DNA from: Microbacteriaceae bacterium
GTDB lineage: Bacteria; Actinomycetota; Actinomycetes; Actinomycetales; Microbacteriaceae
Direction of reading: 5' to 3'
NCBI GenBank assembly: GCA_009780695.1
Contig: WQZN01000001.1
Span: forward strand, 310,001 to 374,000
DNA length: 64,000 nt
Shown: positions 1 to 8,185 of the stretch, in pieces
Numbering within the stretch: the stretch's first letter is position 1
How the letters are laid out: every line of letters starts with the position of its first letter
Position numbers and translations under genes: made by a program
The notes under the pieces: model-generated
Told to the model about the DNA's origin: nothing
The model's database searches: none
Seen by the model: only the letters and a program-made list of their open reading frames with translations

Positions 1-685
1 GCTCCGGCGCGAAGCGGTAGCCCATGCCCGCCTCGGTCAGCAGGTAGCGCGGCGCCGAGGGCTCGGGCTCGAGCTTCTTGCGCAGCTGCGACAGGTACAG
101 GCGCAGGTAGCCCGTGTCGGCCGTGTGGTTCGGGCCCCAGATCTCGGTGAGGATCGTGTCGCGCGTCACGAGGCGACCGGGGTTGCGCACGAGCAGCTCC
201 AGCAGCTGCCACTCGGTGGGGGTGAGCCGCACGGATGCCTCGGCCCCCGGCGTCCCGCGCGCCACCCGCCGTGCCCCGAGGTCGACCATCACGTCGCCGA
301 ACCGCACCACGGGCGTGTCCTCGCCGCCGCTCGTGCGGCGGCCGAGCGCACGGATGCGGGCGAGCAGCTCGTCGGTCGCGAACGGCTTCGTGACGTAGTC
401 GTCGGCGCCGAGGTCGAGCGCCTCGACCTTGTCGGCCGAGTCGCCGCGGCCCGAGATCACGAGGATCGGCACGGTCGACCAGCCGCGGATCGCCTGGATG
501 ACGGCGAGGCCGTCGAGGCCCGGCATCCCCAGATCGAGCACGACGACGTCGGGGTGGTCGTTCACGACCTTGTCGAGCGCCTCCTTGCCGTCGCGGGCGA
601 GCACGACGTCGTAGCCGCGGGCGGTCAGGATGATCCGCAGGGCTCCGAGGATCTGCCGGTCGTCGTCGGCCACGATGATCTTCAT
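1..685 (-). CDS. kdpE: KdpE response regulator (3' end beyond window)
   Basis: OmpR/PhoB-type response regulator that activates the potassium-uptake operon when phosphorylated by KdpD. From the ATG at 685 the product begins MKIIVADDDRQIL, giving the acidic pocket. The phospho-acceptor is D51 in the VVVLDLGMPG motif, and a conserved Lys lies in DDYVTKPF. The C-terminal winged helix (about residues 130-228) ends near LLTEAGMGYRFAPE, the usual family end, so only a few residues and the stop are missing. Its ATG overlaps the TGA of kdpD (ATGA, 682-685), meaning the kinase and regulator are translationally coupled. Family and partner are clear from sequence and neighbours. Confidence 0.95.
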   Translation of the reverse strand, partial: MKIIVADDDRQILGALRIILTARGYDVVLARDGKEALDKVVNDHPDVVVLDLGMPGLDGLAVIQAIRGWSTVPILVISGRGDSADKVEALDLGADDYVTKPFATDELLARIRALGRRTSGGEDTPVVRFGDVMVDLGARRVARGTPGAEASVRLTPTEWQLLELLVRNPGRLVTRDTILTEIWGPNHTADTGYLRLYLSQLRKKLEPEPSAPRYLLTEAGMGYRFAPE

Positions 686-3261
686 CGGGCTCCTCCCTCG
701 GCGGCGGGGCCGGTCATGGGGCTGGTGATGGGGCCGGTCGCGGCGCCGGCCGCGTGACCCGTCGTGAACAGGTTCGGCCGCGCCGGCGTGAGCGTCACGA
801 CCATTGTCAGGCCGCCGCCGGGCGTGTCCTCGGCTTCGAGCGTGCCGCCCATGCCCTCGACGAAGCCGCGCGACAGGGCGAGACCGAGGCCGATGCCGGT
901 CGAGTTGTCGGTGTCGCCCTCGCGCTGGAACGGCTGGAAGATCTCGTCCTTGCGGTCGTCGGGCACGCCCGGCCCGGTGTCGACGACCCGCAGCTGCACG
1001 AGGTCGCCGAAGGCGCTCACCGAGAGCCGCGGCGGCGCGCCGTCGCTCGAATAGCGCAGCGCGTTCGCGAGCAGGTTGACGACCACGCGCTGCAGCAGCA
1101 CGGGGTCGGCGCTCACGGGCGGCACGGCCTCCATGACGTCGAGCACGACGCCGCCCGGTGCGATGCCGAGCTCTTCGAGCGCCGAGGGCAGCACATCGTC
1201 GACATCGACCGCCGTGAGATGAACGGCGAGCACGCCCGCTTGCACGCGGCTCACGTCGAGCAGGTTGGTGACGAGCGAGTCGAGGCTCTCGAGGCCCGCG
1301 CGCGCGGTGCGCAGCAGCTCGTCGCGATCGGCCGCGGTGAGCGTGATGCCGGGCGAGCTCAGGCTCGTGACCGCGGCCGTCGCCGCCGCGAGCGGGCGGC
1401 GCAGATCGTGCCCGACCGCGGCGAGCAGGGCCGAGCGCACGCGGTCGGTCTCGGCCAGGGGGCCCAGCGCCTCGGCCTCGACCGCGAGCTCGCGGTGCTC
1501 GAGCGTCGCGTCGAGCTGGGTCACGATGGCAGCGAGAATGCGGCGGTCCGAGCCCTCCAGCTGGGCGCCGTAGAGCTCGAGCGTGCCGCGGGTGCCGATG
1601 GATTCGACGGATGCCCCGGCCGGGGCGTCCTCGGGCATCAGTCCGCTCGCGAAGAGCACGCCGCCGTCGGTGTCGAGCAGCCGCACCGCGTCCAGCCCGA
1701 AGGCCTCGCGCGCCCGCACGACGAGCGACTCGACGGCGTCGTCGCCGCGGATGACCCCGCCCGCGACCGTCGCGAGCACCTCGGACTCGGCCGACGACCG
1801 CCGCGCCGCCCGCGTGCGCCGCGCCGCCTGGTCGACGACGAGGCTCACGAGCGCGCCGATGACGACGTAGAGCAGCAGCGCGAACAGGTGCAGCGGCCGG
1901 GCGATCGTGATCGTGTAGTACGGCTCGACGAAGACGTAGTCGAGCGTCACGCCCGACAGCAGCGCCGCGAACAGGGCCGGCCAGATGCCGCCGATGAGCG
2001 CCGCGATGACCGTGATGAGCTGGAACGCGAGCACCTCGGCCGTCAGCGCGTCGGGCGAGCGGAACGACCACAGGAACCACGTCAGCAGCGGCCCCGACAG
2101 CAGCGCGAACGCGAAGCCGACCACGAGCCGCTTCCACGACAGCGCGCCGCGCACGCGCGGCAGCGCGATCTGATGGCCGCCCGCCGCCGAGTGGGTCACG
2201 ATGTGCACGTCGATGTCGCCCGACTCGCGGATGACGGTCGCGCCGACGCCCTGGCCGGTGAGGAACGCCGAGAGGCGGCTGCGGCGCGAGACGCCGATGA
2301 CGAGCTGGGTGGCGTTGGATGCGCGGGCGAAGTCGACGAGCGCGCGCGGCACGTCCTCGCCGACGATCTGGTGGTACGTGCCGCCGAGCTTCTCGACGAG
2401 CGCCTGCTGCGCGGCGAGGGCGGCGGGGTGCGGCTCGCGCAGGCCGTCGTCGCTCACGACGTGCACCGCGCGCAGCTCGCCGCCGGCCGAACGGGCGGCG
2501 ATGCGCGCCCCGCGGCGCAGCAGCGTCTCGCCCTCGAGGCCGCCGGTGAGGGCGACGACGACGCGCTCGCGCGCCTCCCACTTGGAGTCGATGCCGTGCT
2601 CTTCGCGGTACTGGTTGAGCGCCGTGTCGACCTCGTCGGCGAGCCACAGCAGCGCGAGCTCGCGCAGCGCCGTCAGGTTGCCGAGCCGGAAGTAGTTGGA
2701 GAGCGCCGCGTCGATGCGCGCGGCCGGGTAGACGAGGCCCTCGGACAGCCGATCGCGCAGCGCCTGCGGGGCGAGGTCGACGACCTCGATCTGGTCGGCG
2801 GCGCGCAGCACCGCGTCGGGGATCGTCTCGCGCTGCACGATGCCCGTGATCTGCTCGACGACGTCGTTGAGCGACTCGATGTGCTGGATGTTGACCGTGG
2901 TGAAGACCGTGATGCCCGCGTCGAGCATGTCGGCGACATCCTGCCAGCGCTTCTCATGCTCCGTTCCGGGGGCGTTCGTGTGCGCGAGCTCGTCGACGAG
3001 GGCGATCTGGGGATGCCGCGCCAGCACGGCCGGCAGATCGAGCTCGCTGAGCGCCACCCCGCGGTGGTCGACGGTGCGGCGCGGCAGCAGCTCGAGCCCC
3101 TGCAGCATGGCGGCCGTCGCCGCGCGATCGTGGGTCTCGACGACCGCGACGACGACGTCCTTGCCCTCGTCGCGCAGGCGGCGGCCCTCTTCGAGCATCG
3201 CGTAGGTCTTGCCGACGCCGGGCGCGGCGCCGAGCATCACCCGCAGCTTGCCTCTGGCCAT
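682..3261 (-). CDS. kdpD: KdpD sensor histidine kinase
   Basis: Membrane sensor kinase of 859 aa that monitors potassium/turgor and phosphorylates KdpE. Domains in order: an N-terminal KdpD domain with Walker A (GAAPGVGKT, about residues 11-19) and a DELAHTNAPG motif; a universal-stress-like domain; four membrane segments (DUF4118, about 370-480); a short GAF-like region; HisKA with H618 in GHDLRRP; and HATPase_c with N, G1 (DTGPGVP) and G2 (GIGLGLALS) boxes. The extreme C-terminus is a low-complexity Gly/Pro/Thr tail. It lies 7 bp after kdpC and overlaps kdpE by 4 bp. All catalytic motifs are present. Confidence 0.96.
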   Translation of the reverse strand: MARGKLRVMLGAAPGVGKTYAMLEEGRRLRDEGKDVVVAVVETHDRAATAAMLQGLELLPRRTVDHRGVALSELDLPAVLARHPQIALVDELAHTNAPGTEHEKRWQDVADMLDAGITVFTTVNIQHIESLNDVVEQITGIVQRETIPDAVLRAADQIEVVDLAPQALRDRLSEGLVYPAARIDAALSNYFRLGNLTALRELALLWLADEVDTALNQYREEHGIDSKWEARERVVVALTGGLEGETLLRRGARIAARSAGGELRAVHVVSDDGLREPHPAALAAQQALVEKLGGTYHQIVGEDVPRALVDFARASNATQLVIGVSRRSRLSAFLTGQGVGATVIRESGDIDVHIVTHSAAGGHQIALPRVRGALSWKRLVVGFAFALLSGPLLTWFLWSFRSPDALTAEVLAFQLITVIAALIGGIWPALFAALLSGVTLDYVFVEPYYTITIARPLHLFALLLYVVIGALVSLVVDQAARRTRAARRSSAESEVLATVAGGVIRGDDAVESLVVRAREAFGLDAVRLLDTDGGVLFASGLMPEDAPAGASVESIGTRGTLELYGAQLEGSDRRILAAIVTQLDATLEHRELAVEAEALGPLAETDRVRSALLAAVGHDLRRPLAAATAAVTSLSSPGITLTAADRDELLRTARAGLESLDSLVTNLLDVSRVQAGVLAVHLTAVDVDDVLPSALEELGIAPGGVVLDVMEAVPPVSADPVLLQRVVVNLLANALRYSSDGAPPRLSVSAFGDLVQLRVVDTGPGVPDDRKDEIFQPFQREGDTDNSTGIGLGLALSRGFVEGMGGTLEAEDTPGGGLTMVVTLTPARPNLFTTGHAAGAATGPITSPMTGPAAEGGAR

Positions 3262-3268
3262 CGCGCTC

Positions 3269-3892
3269 CTACTCGCCGTTCCCGCTCGGGTCCATCTTGG
3301 CGAGCGCGGCGTTCAACGTGACCACATTCACGTACGCATCGCCGAGATAGCCGAGGTCGCGGCCGTGGGTGTTCTCGGCGACGAGCTTCTGCACCTGTGC
3401 GACGGGCAGCCCGCGCGTCTGCGCGACCTTCGCGACCTGCAGGTCGGCGTAGGCGATCGACACATCGGGGTCGAGGCCCGAGAACGACGCGGTGACGGCA
3501 TCCGCCGGGATCTGTGCCGCCGTCACGCCGTAGGTCTGCTCGATGACCTTCTTGCGCGCGTCGATCGCCTTCACCAGGTCGGGGTTGTTGGGGCCGAGGT
3601 TCGAGCCGCCCGAGCCGTTGGCGTCGAAGTCGACCGCCGAGGGGCGCGGCTGGAACCACTGCGTGAGCGGGGCGCCGTCCTTGCCCGAGAACGACTGCGC
3701 GATGAGCGACGAGCCGACGTCGCGGCCGCTCGCGCCCGTGATCGTCGAGCCGTTCGCCTGGCCGCGGAACGCGAGCTGCCCGATGCCGGTGATGACGAGG
3801 GGGTAGAGGATGCCGAGGGCCACGGTGAGCACGATCATGGCGCGGATCGCGACCCAGTACTGCCGCACGGTGGCGCGGGGTGAAGTTGCCAT
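3269..3892 (-). CDS. kdpC: KdpC, potassium-transporting ATPase subunit C
   Basis: The 207-aa accessory subunit of the KdpFABC potassium pump. It has one N-terminal transmembrane helix (residues about 15-40, IRAMIVLTVALGILYPLVIT) and an extracytoplasmic domain with the family motifs WFQPRPS and GSNLGPNNPDL. The ATG at 3892 is chosen because it follows a GGAGGTACCACC ribosome-binding sequence; the same frame stays open upstream inside kdpB, which has no coding meaning. The gene starts 11 bp after the kdpB stop, within the operon. KdpC is thought to stabilise the complex and raise ATP affinity. Confidence 0.95.
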   Translation of the reverse strand: MATSPRATVRQYWVAIRAMIVLTVALGILYPLVITGIGQLAFRGQANGSTITGASGRDVGSSLIAQSFSGKDGAPLTQWFQPRPSAVDFDANGSGGSNLGPNNPDLVKAIDARKKVIEQTYGVTAAQIPADAVTASFSGLDPDVSIAYADLQVAKVAQTRGLPVAQVQKLVAENTHGRDLGYLGDAYVNVVTLNAALAKMDPSGNGE

Positions 3893-3903
3893 GGTGGTAC
3901 CTC

Positions 3904-6105
3904 CTAGAACCCGGGGATCAGGCTGACGAGCAGGTCGATCAGCTTGATGCCGATGAAGGGTGCGATCAGGCCGCCGAGGCCGTAGATCAGCAGGTTGCGC
4001 GAGAGCAGCGAGGCGACCGTCGAGGGGCGGTACTGCACGCCGCGCAGTGCGAGGGGGATCAGCGCGACGATGACGAGCGCGTTGAAGATGACCGCCGAGA
4101 GGATCGCCGAGTTCGGCGAGTGCAGGCCCATGATGTTGAGCACGTGCATGCCCGGGAAGGCCGTGACGAACATCGCGGGGATGATCGCGAAGTACTTCGC
4201 GACGTCGTTCGCGATCGAGAAGGTCGTCAGCGCGCCGCGCGTGATGAGCAGCTGCTTGCCGATCGTCACGATGTCGATGAGCTTGGTCGGGTCGCTGTCG
4301 AGGTCGACCATGTTGCCGGCCTCCTTCGCGGCCGACGTGCCCGTGTTCATCGCGACGCCGACGTCGGCCTGCGCGAGCGCGGGGGCGTCGTTGGTGCCGT
4401 CGCCCGTCATCGCGACGAGGTGGCCGCCCTCCTGCTCGCGCCGGATGAGCGCGAGCTTGTCCTCGGGCGTGGCCTCGGCGAGCACGTCGTCGACGCCGGC
4501 CTCCTCCGCGATGACGCGCGCGGTGACGGGGTTGTCGCCCGTGACCATGACGGTGCGGATGCCCATGCGCCGCAGGTCGGCGAAGCGTTCCTTGAGCCCG
4601 GTCTTCACGATGTCCTTGAGGTAGATGGTGCCGAGCACGCGCGCGGCGCCGTCGGCCGACTTCACCGCGACCGCGAGCGGCGTGCCGCCCAGGCCGGAGA
4701 TGTCGGCGACCTCGCGGTCGAGGTCGGCCTGCGCGGCATCCGTCAGCTGCCCCGACTCGGCGACCCACTTGAGCACCGCGCTCGGCGCGCCCTTGCGCAC
4801 CTGGCGGCCGTCCGCGTAGTCGACGCCGCTCATGCGGGTCTGCGCCGTGAAGGGCACGACCTCGCCCAGGCCCCGCTGGTCGACTGAGGCCGTTTGCGGC
4901 CGAATGCGCTGGGTCGACTCCGATGGAGACCAGACCGAGGGGCGCAACGTTGCGGCGAGCGCCACGACCGACTGCCCTTCGGGCGTGGGGTCGGCGACGG
5001 ATGCCTGCGCCGCGGCCTCGATGAGCTCGTCGTCCGTGGCGCCCGTGACCGCGCGGAACTCGGCGGCCTGACGGTTGCCGTAGGTGATGGTGCCGGTCTT
5101 GTCGAGCAGCAGTGTGCTGACATCCCCCGCCGCCTCCACCGCCCGGCCCGACATGGCGAGCACGTTGTGCTGCACGAGCCTGTCCATGCCCGCGATGCCG
5201 ATCGCCGACAGCAGCGCGCCGATCGTCGTCGGGATCAGGCAGACGAGCAGGGCGATGAGCACGGTGACCGTCGGCGCCGCGTTCGCGAAGCCGGCCGTCG
5301 GGCCGAGCACGAGCACGACGACCACGAAGATGATCGTGAGGCTCGCGAGCAGGATGTTCAACGCGATCTCGTTCGGCGTCTTCTGGCGGGCCGCGCCCTC
5401 GACGAGCGCGATCATGCGGTCGACGAAGGTCTCGCCCGGTTTCGAGGTGATCTTCACGACGATGCGGTCGGAGAGCACGCGCGTGCCGCCCGTGACGGCC
5501 GAGCGGTCGCCGCCCGACTCGCGCACGACCGGGGCCGACTCGCCCGTGATGGCCGACTCGTCGACCGAGGCGATGCCCCAGATGATGTCGCCGTCGCCGG
5601 GGATCAGCTCGCCGGCGACCACGACCACCACGTCGCCGAGCGTGAGGTCGGCCGAGGCGACCTGCTCGGTGCGGGCGGCCTCGGCCGAGGCATCCGCCCG
5701 CTCGTCATAGCCCAGCACGCGGTTCGCGAGCGTCGTCGTGCGCGTCTTGCGCAGGGTCTGCGCCTGCGCCTTGCCACGGCCCTCGGCGGTCGCCTCGGCG
5801 AGCGTCGCGAAGATGACCGTGAGCCACAGCCAGATCGCGATCCACCAGGTGAAGGTGAGGGTCGTGGCGTCGGTCTTCGCGAGGAAGGGGAGTGCTATCG
5901 CGAGCACGGTCGTGAGCGCCGCGCCGACCTCGACGATGAACATGACGGGGTTGTGCCACATGTCCCTCGGGTTGAGCTTGCGCAGCGCCTCGGGGGTCGA
6001 CTTCCAGAGCTGCTTGGGGCTGAACGCCCCGGCCTGCGCGCGGTGCGGGGCGTGGTGCCCCGCGTCTGTCTGGTGCTCGGCCGTCTGGTCGGTGAGCGCG
6101 GTCAT
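3904..6105 (-). CDS. kdpB: KdpB, P-type ATPase catalytic subunit
   Basis: The 733-aa catalytic subunit of the potassium pump. It hydrolyses ATP to drive K+ import through KdpA. Visible hallmarks: the TGES actuator loop (187-190, whose Ser is the inhibitory phosphosite in E. coli KdpB), the phosphorylation motif DKTGT (D335), [10 protein letters not shown] in the nucleotide domain, and [16 protein letters not shown] in the hinge. Several membrane helices flank these. The ATG at 6105 overlaps the kdpA TGA (ATGA). Length matches the family except for a His/Ala-rich N-terminal extension of about 25 residues. Confidence 0.97.
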   Translation of the reverse strand: MTALTDQTAEHQTDAGHHAPHRAQAGAFSPKQLWKSTPEALRKLNPRDMWHNPVMFIVEVGAALTTVLAIALPFLAKTDATTLTFTWWIAIWLWLTVIFATLAEATAEGRGKAQAQTLRKTRTTTLANRVLGYDERADASAEAARTEQVASADLTLGDVVVVVAGELIPGDGDIIWGIASVDESAITGESAPVVRESGGDRSAVTGGTRVLSDRIVVKITSKPGETFVDRMIALVEGAARQKTPNEIALNILLASLTIIFVVVVLVLGPTAGFANAAPTVTVLIALLVCLIPTTIGALLSAIGIAGMDRLVQHNVLAMSGRAVEAAGDVSTLLLDKTGTITYGNRQAAEFRAVTGATDDELIEAAAQASVADPTPEGQSVVALAATLRPSVWSPSESTQRIRPQTASVDQRGLGEVVPFTAQTRMSGVDYADGRQVRKGAPSAVLKWVAESGQLTDAAQADLDREVADISGLGGTPLAVAVKSADGAARVLGTIYLKDIVKTGLKERFADLRRMGIRTVMVTGDNPVTARVIAEEAGVDDVLAEATPEDKLALIRREQEGGHLVAMTGDGTNDAPALAQADVGVAMNTGTSAAKEAGNMVDLDSDPTKLIDIVTIGKQLLITRGALTTFSIANDVAKYFAIIPAMFVTAFPGMHVLNIMGLHSPNSAILSAVIFNALVIVALIPLALRGVQYRPSTVASLLSRNLLIYGLGGLIAPFIGIKLIDLLVSLIPGF

Positions 6106-7784
6106 GAGTGCAGTCCTTCTGCGATGGGCCCGAGCGCGAGCACGGGGAAGTAGGTGAGTGCCGAGACGAGCAGGATCGTGCCGATGAGCAGCCCGACGAA
6201 CTGGGGGCGGTGCGTCGGCAGGGTCGCGGCCGTGACGGGCGCCCTGTCCTGCGCGGCGAGCGAGCCGGCGAGGGCGAGCGCGAAGGCGATCGGCAGCAGC
6301 CGGCCGAGGAACATCGCGGCGCCGAGCGAGGCGTTGAGCCACGGGGTGTCCGCGGTGAGCCCCGCGAACGCCGAGCCGTTGTTGTTCGCGGCGCTCGTGA
6401 AGGCGTAGAGCACCTCGCTGAAGCCGTGCTGGCCGGGGTTGAGGATGCTGGTGTGCACGATCGAGCCTCTGAGCGCCGGCACCGCGAAGCTCAGGCCGGT
6501 GCCGACCAGCACGAGGGTCGGCGTCGTCAGGAAGTAGAGGCTCGCGAACTTCATCTCGCGGCCGCCGATCTTCTTGCCGAGGTACTCGGGCGTGCGGCCC
6601 ACCATGAGGCCCGCGAGGAAGACCGCGACGACGGCCATCACGAGGATGCCGTAGAGGCCCGTGCCGACACCGCCGGGCGAGACCTCGCCGAGCATCATGT
6701 TGACGAGCATCATCATGCCGCCGAACGACGTCATGCTGTCGTGGGCGGATGTCACGGCGCCCGTCGAGGTCGAGGTGCCCGTGGTGTCGAAGAGCATGGT
6801 GCCGAGGATGCCGAGCCGCTGCTCCTTGCCCTCCATGGCACCGCCCGCCGCCGCGATGGCCGAGTCGCCGCCCCCGTGCAGCTCGAAGATCGTTCCCGCC
6901 ACGAGGCACGCGGTGAACAGCACACCCATCGCGGCGAGGATCGCGTAGCCCTGGCGGTCGTCGCCGACCATGCGGCCGAACGTGCGCGGCAGCGAGAACG
7001 GGATGACGAGCATGAGGACGACCTCGACGAGGTTGGTCCACGCCGTCGGGTTCTCGAACGGGTGCGCCGAGTTGGCGTTGAAGAAGCCGCCGCCGTTGGT
7101 GCCGAGCAGCTTGATCGCCTCTTGCGAGGCGGCGGGGCCTCCCGGCAGGTGCTGCACGCCGCCCGCGATCGTGTGCACGGTCTCGACCGGGTTGAAGTTC
7201 TGGATGACGCCGCCCGCGATCAGGATGATCGCGCCGATCGCCGCGATGGGCAGCAGGATGCGGAGCACGGCGCGGGTCAGGTCGACCCAGAAGTTGCCGA
7301 TCGTGCCCGAGCGCCGCAGCGTGAAGCCGCGCACCAGCGCGACCGCGACCGCGATGCCGACGGCGGCCGACACGAAGTTCTGCACCGCGAGGCCCGCCAT
7401 CTGCACGGTGTAGCCGACGGTCTGCTCGGGCGAGTAGGACTGCCAGTTCGTGTTGGCCATGAACGAGATCGCCGTGTTGAAGGCGAGGCCCGGGTGCACG
7501 TTCGGCAGACCGAGCGAGTAGGGCAGCCACTGCTGGAAGCGCTGCAGGGCGTAGACGAAGAGCACGCCCACGACCGAGAACGCGAGCACGGCGCGCAGGT
7601 ACTGCTGCCAGCTCTGCTCGGCGCCGGGCCGCACCCCGATCAGGCGGTAGAAGCCGCGCTCGGGGGCGAGGTCGCGCTTGGTCGTGAAGGTGATCGCCAT
7701 GTAGTCGCCGAGCGGGCGGTAGGCGAGCGCGAGGATGCCGGCGAGCGTGCCGAACTGCGCGAGGAAGAGCCAGAGGTTCGTCAC
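6102..7784 (-). CDS. kdpA: KdpA, potassium channel-like subunit
   Basis: The 560-aa K+-selective translocating subunit, a member of the SKT superfamily with about ten membrane helices and four degenerate selectivity-filter repeats. One of these reads [18 protein letters not shown] and another [10 protein letters not shown]. It starts at GTG 7784, directly abutting the TAG stop of kdpF. Length is typical of the family. It works with KdpB, which pulls K+ through an internal tunnel. Transcribed leftwards as part of kdpFABCDE. Confidence 0.97.
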   Translation of the reverse strand: MTNLWLFLAQFGTLAGILALAYRPLGDYMAITFTTKRDLAPERGFYRLIGVRPGAEQSWQQYLRAVLAFSVVGVLFVYALQRFQQWLPYSLGLPNVHPGLAFNTAISFMANTNWQSYSPEQTVGYTVQMAGLAVQNFVSAAVGIAVAVALVRGFTLRRSGTIGNFWVDLTRAVLRILLPIAAIGAIILIAGGVIQNFNPVETVHTIAGGVQHLPGGPAASQEAIKLLGTNGGGFFNANSAHPFENPTAWTNLVEVVLMLVIPFSLPRTFGRMVGDDRQGYAILAAMGVLFTACLVAGTIFELHGGGDSAIAAAGGAMEGKEQRLGILGTMLFDTTGTSTSTGAVTSAHDSMTSFGGMMMLVNMMLGEVSPGGVGTGLYGILVMAVVAVFLAGLMVGRTPEYLGKKIGGREMKFASLYFLTTPTLVLVGTGLSFAVPALRGSIVHTSILNPGQHGFSEVLYAFTSAANNNGSAFAGLTADTPWLNASLGAAMFLGRLLPIAFALALAGSLAAQDRAPVTAATLPTHRPQFVGLLIGTILLVSALTYFPVLALGPIAEGLHS

Positions 7785-7874
7785 CTAGAACTTCTCCGGC
7801 TTCGCGAGGGCGTACACGAGGTACACGAGAGCCGCGAGGGCCAGCACGGCCGCGAGGACGTCGAAGAAGATCAC
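7785..7874 (-). CDS. kdpF: KdpF, small pump-stabilising subunit
   Basis: A 29-residue membrane peptide starting at GTG 7874 ([20 protein letters not shown], then YALAKPEKF). One hydrophobic helix followed by the short basic/aromatic tail YALAKPEKF fits KdpF, which is about 29 aa and ends in a similar LL-KPERF tail in other bacteria. It ends with TAG immediately before the kdpA GTG and begins inside the stop of another tiny ORF. KdpF binds lipids and stabilises the KdpABC complex. It was too short for routine ORF listing, but position and sequence agree. Confidence 0.88.
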   Translation of the reverse strand: MIFFDVLAAVLALAALVYLVYALAKPEKF

Positions 7875-7951
7875 AGCTTCTCCGCCCCCTTGGCGGCCAG
7901 CGTCACGACGACGGCCAGGGCGATGACGCCCAGGATCCACAGAATGTCCAC
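7871..7951 (-). CDS. Tiny membrane ORF preceding kdpF
   Basis: A 26-residue ORF from GTG 7951 (sequence begins [20 protein letters not shown] and ends KGAEKL). It is a single hydrophobic helix with a basic tail. Its TGA overlaps the GTG of kdpF (GTGA), the same coupling used elsewhere in this operon, and an in-frame TGA lies two codons upstream, so no longer form exists. It resembles a second KdpF-like peptide but lacks the KPE-F tail. No clear Shine-Dalgarno is visible; leaderless translation is possible. Function unknown; it may be an extra pump subunit or an upstream leader that couples translation into kdpF. Confidence 0.5.
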   Translation of the reverse strand: MDILWILGVIALAVVVTLAAKGAEKL

Positions 7952-7991
7952 GGATCAGAGTGAAGACCCGTCCCGACGCCTCCGACCAGCC

Positions 7992-8042
7992 CCTAACGGA
8001 ACCCGCGCACCCGTTAGGACATCCCTAACGCGTTCCTTACGG
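7992..8042. promoter_or_regulatory. Putative KdpE operator/promoter of the kdp operon
   Basis: Four related octamers lie 40-90 bp upstream of the first kdp ORF. CCTAACGG at 7992-7999 and its exact inverted copy CCGTTAGG at 8011-8018 form a palindrome. CCTAACGC lies at 8024-8031 and CCTTACGG at 8035-8042. Location and repetition fit a response-regulator binding array. Assignment to KdpE is inference. Confidence 0.55.
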
Positions 8043-8056
8043 GTCGGCTCTGCCTA

Positions 8057-8077
8057 GCTCACCGCTCACCGCTCACC
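8057..8077. repeat. Heptamer tandem repeat GCTCACC x3
   Basis: Three perfect head-to-tail copies of GCTCACC followed by GCT, between the kdp operator and the end of the ABC exporter gene. Purpose unknown. It may be simple slippage. Confidence 0.6.
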
Positions 8078-8111
8078 GCTCTCGCACGCTTCATCGCGCG
8101 ATGCGGAGTTC

Positions 8112-8143
8112 TTCGCGCGTTATCCGGCGCCGCAGCGCGCGAA
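8112..8143. terminator. Possible terminator hairpin after the ABC exporter
   Basis: Inverted repeat TTCGCGCG (8112-8119) and CGCGCGAA (8136-8143) about 40 bp past the exporter stop codon (minus strand). A further CGCGCGAA lies at 8155-8162. The stem is only 8 bp and there is no clear T-tract, so this is tentative. Confidence 0.3.
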
Positions 8144-8185
8144 CGAATCCGCAACGCGCGAAACGGTGCCACCCGGCCGCCGCGC

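Noticed and set aside
754..3321. Very long plus-strand frame (855 aa) opposite kdpD
   Set aside because: Arg/Asp/Gly-rich shadow frame produced by the GC-rich codon pattern of kdpD; no domain sequence and no start signal.
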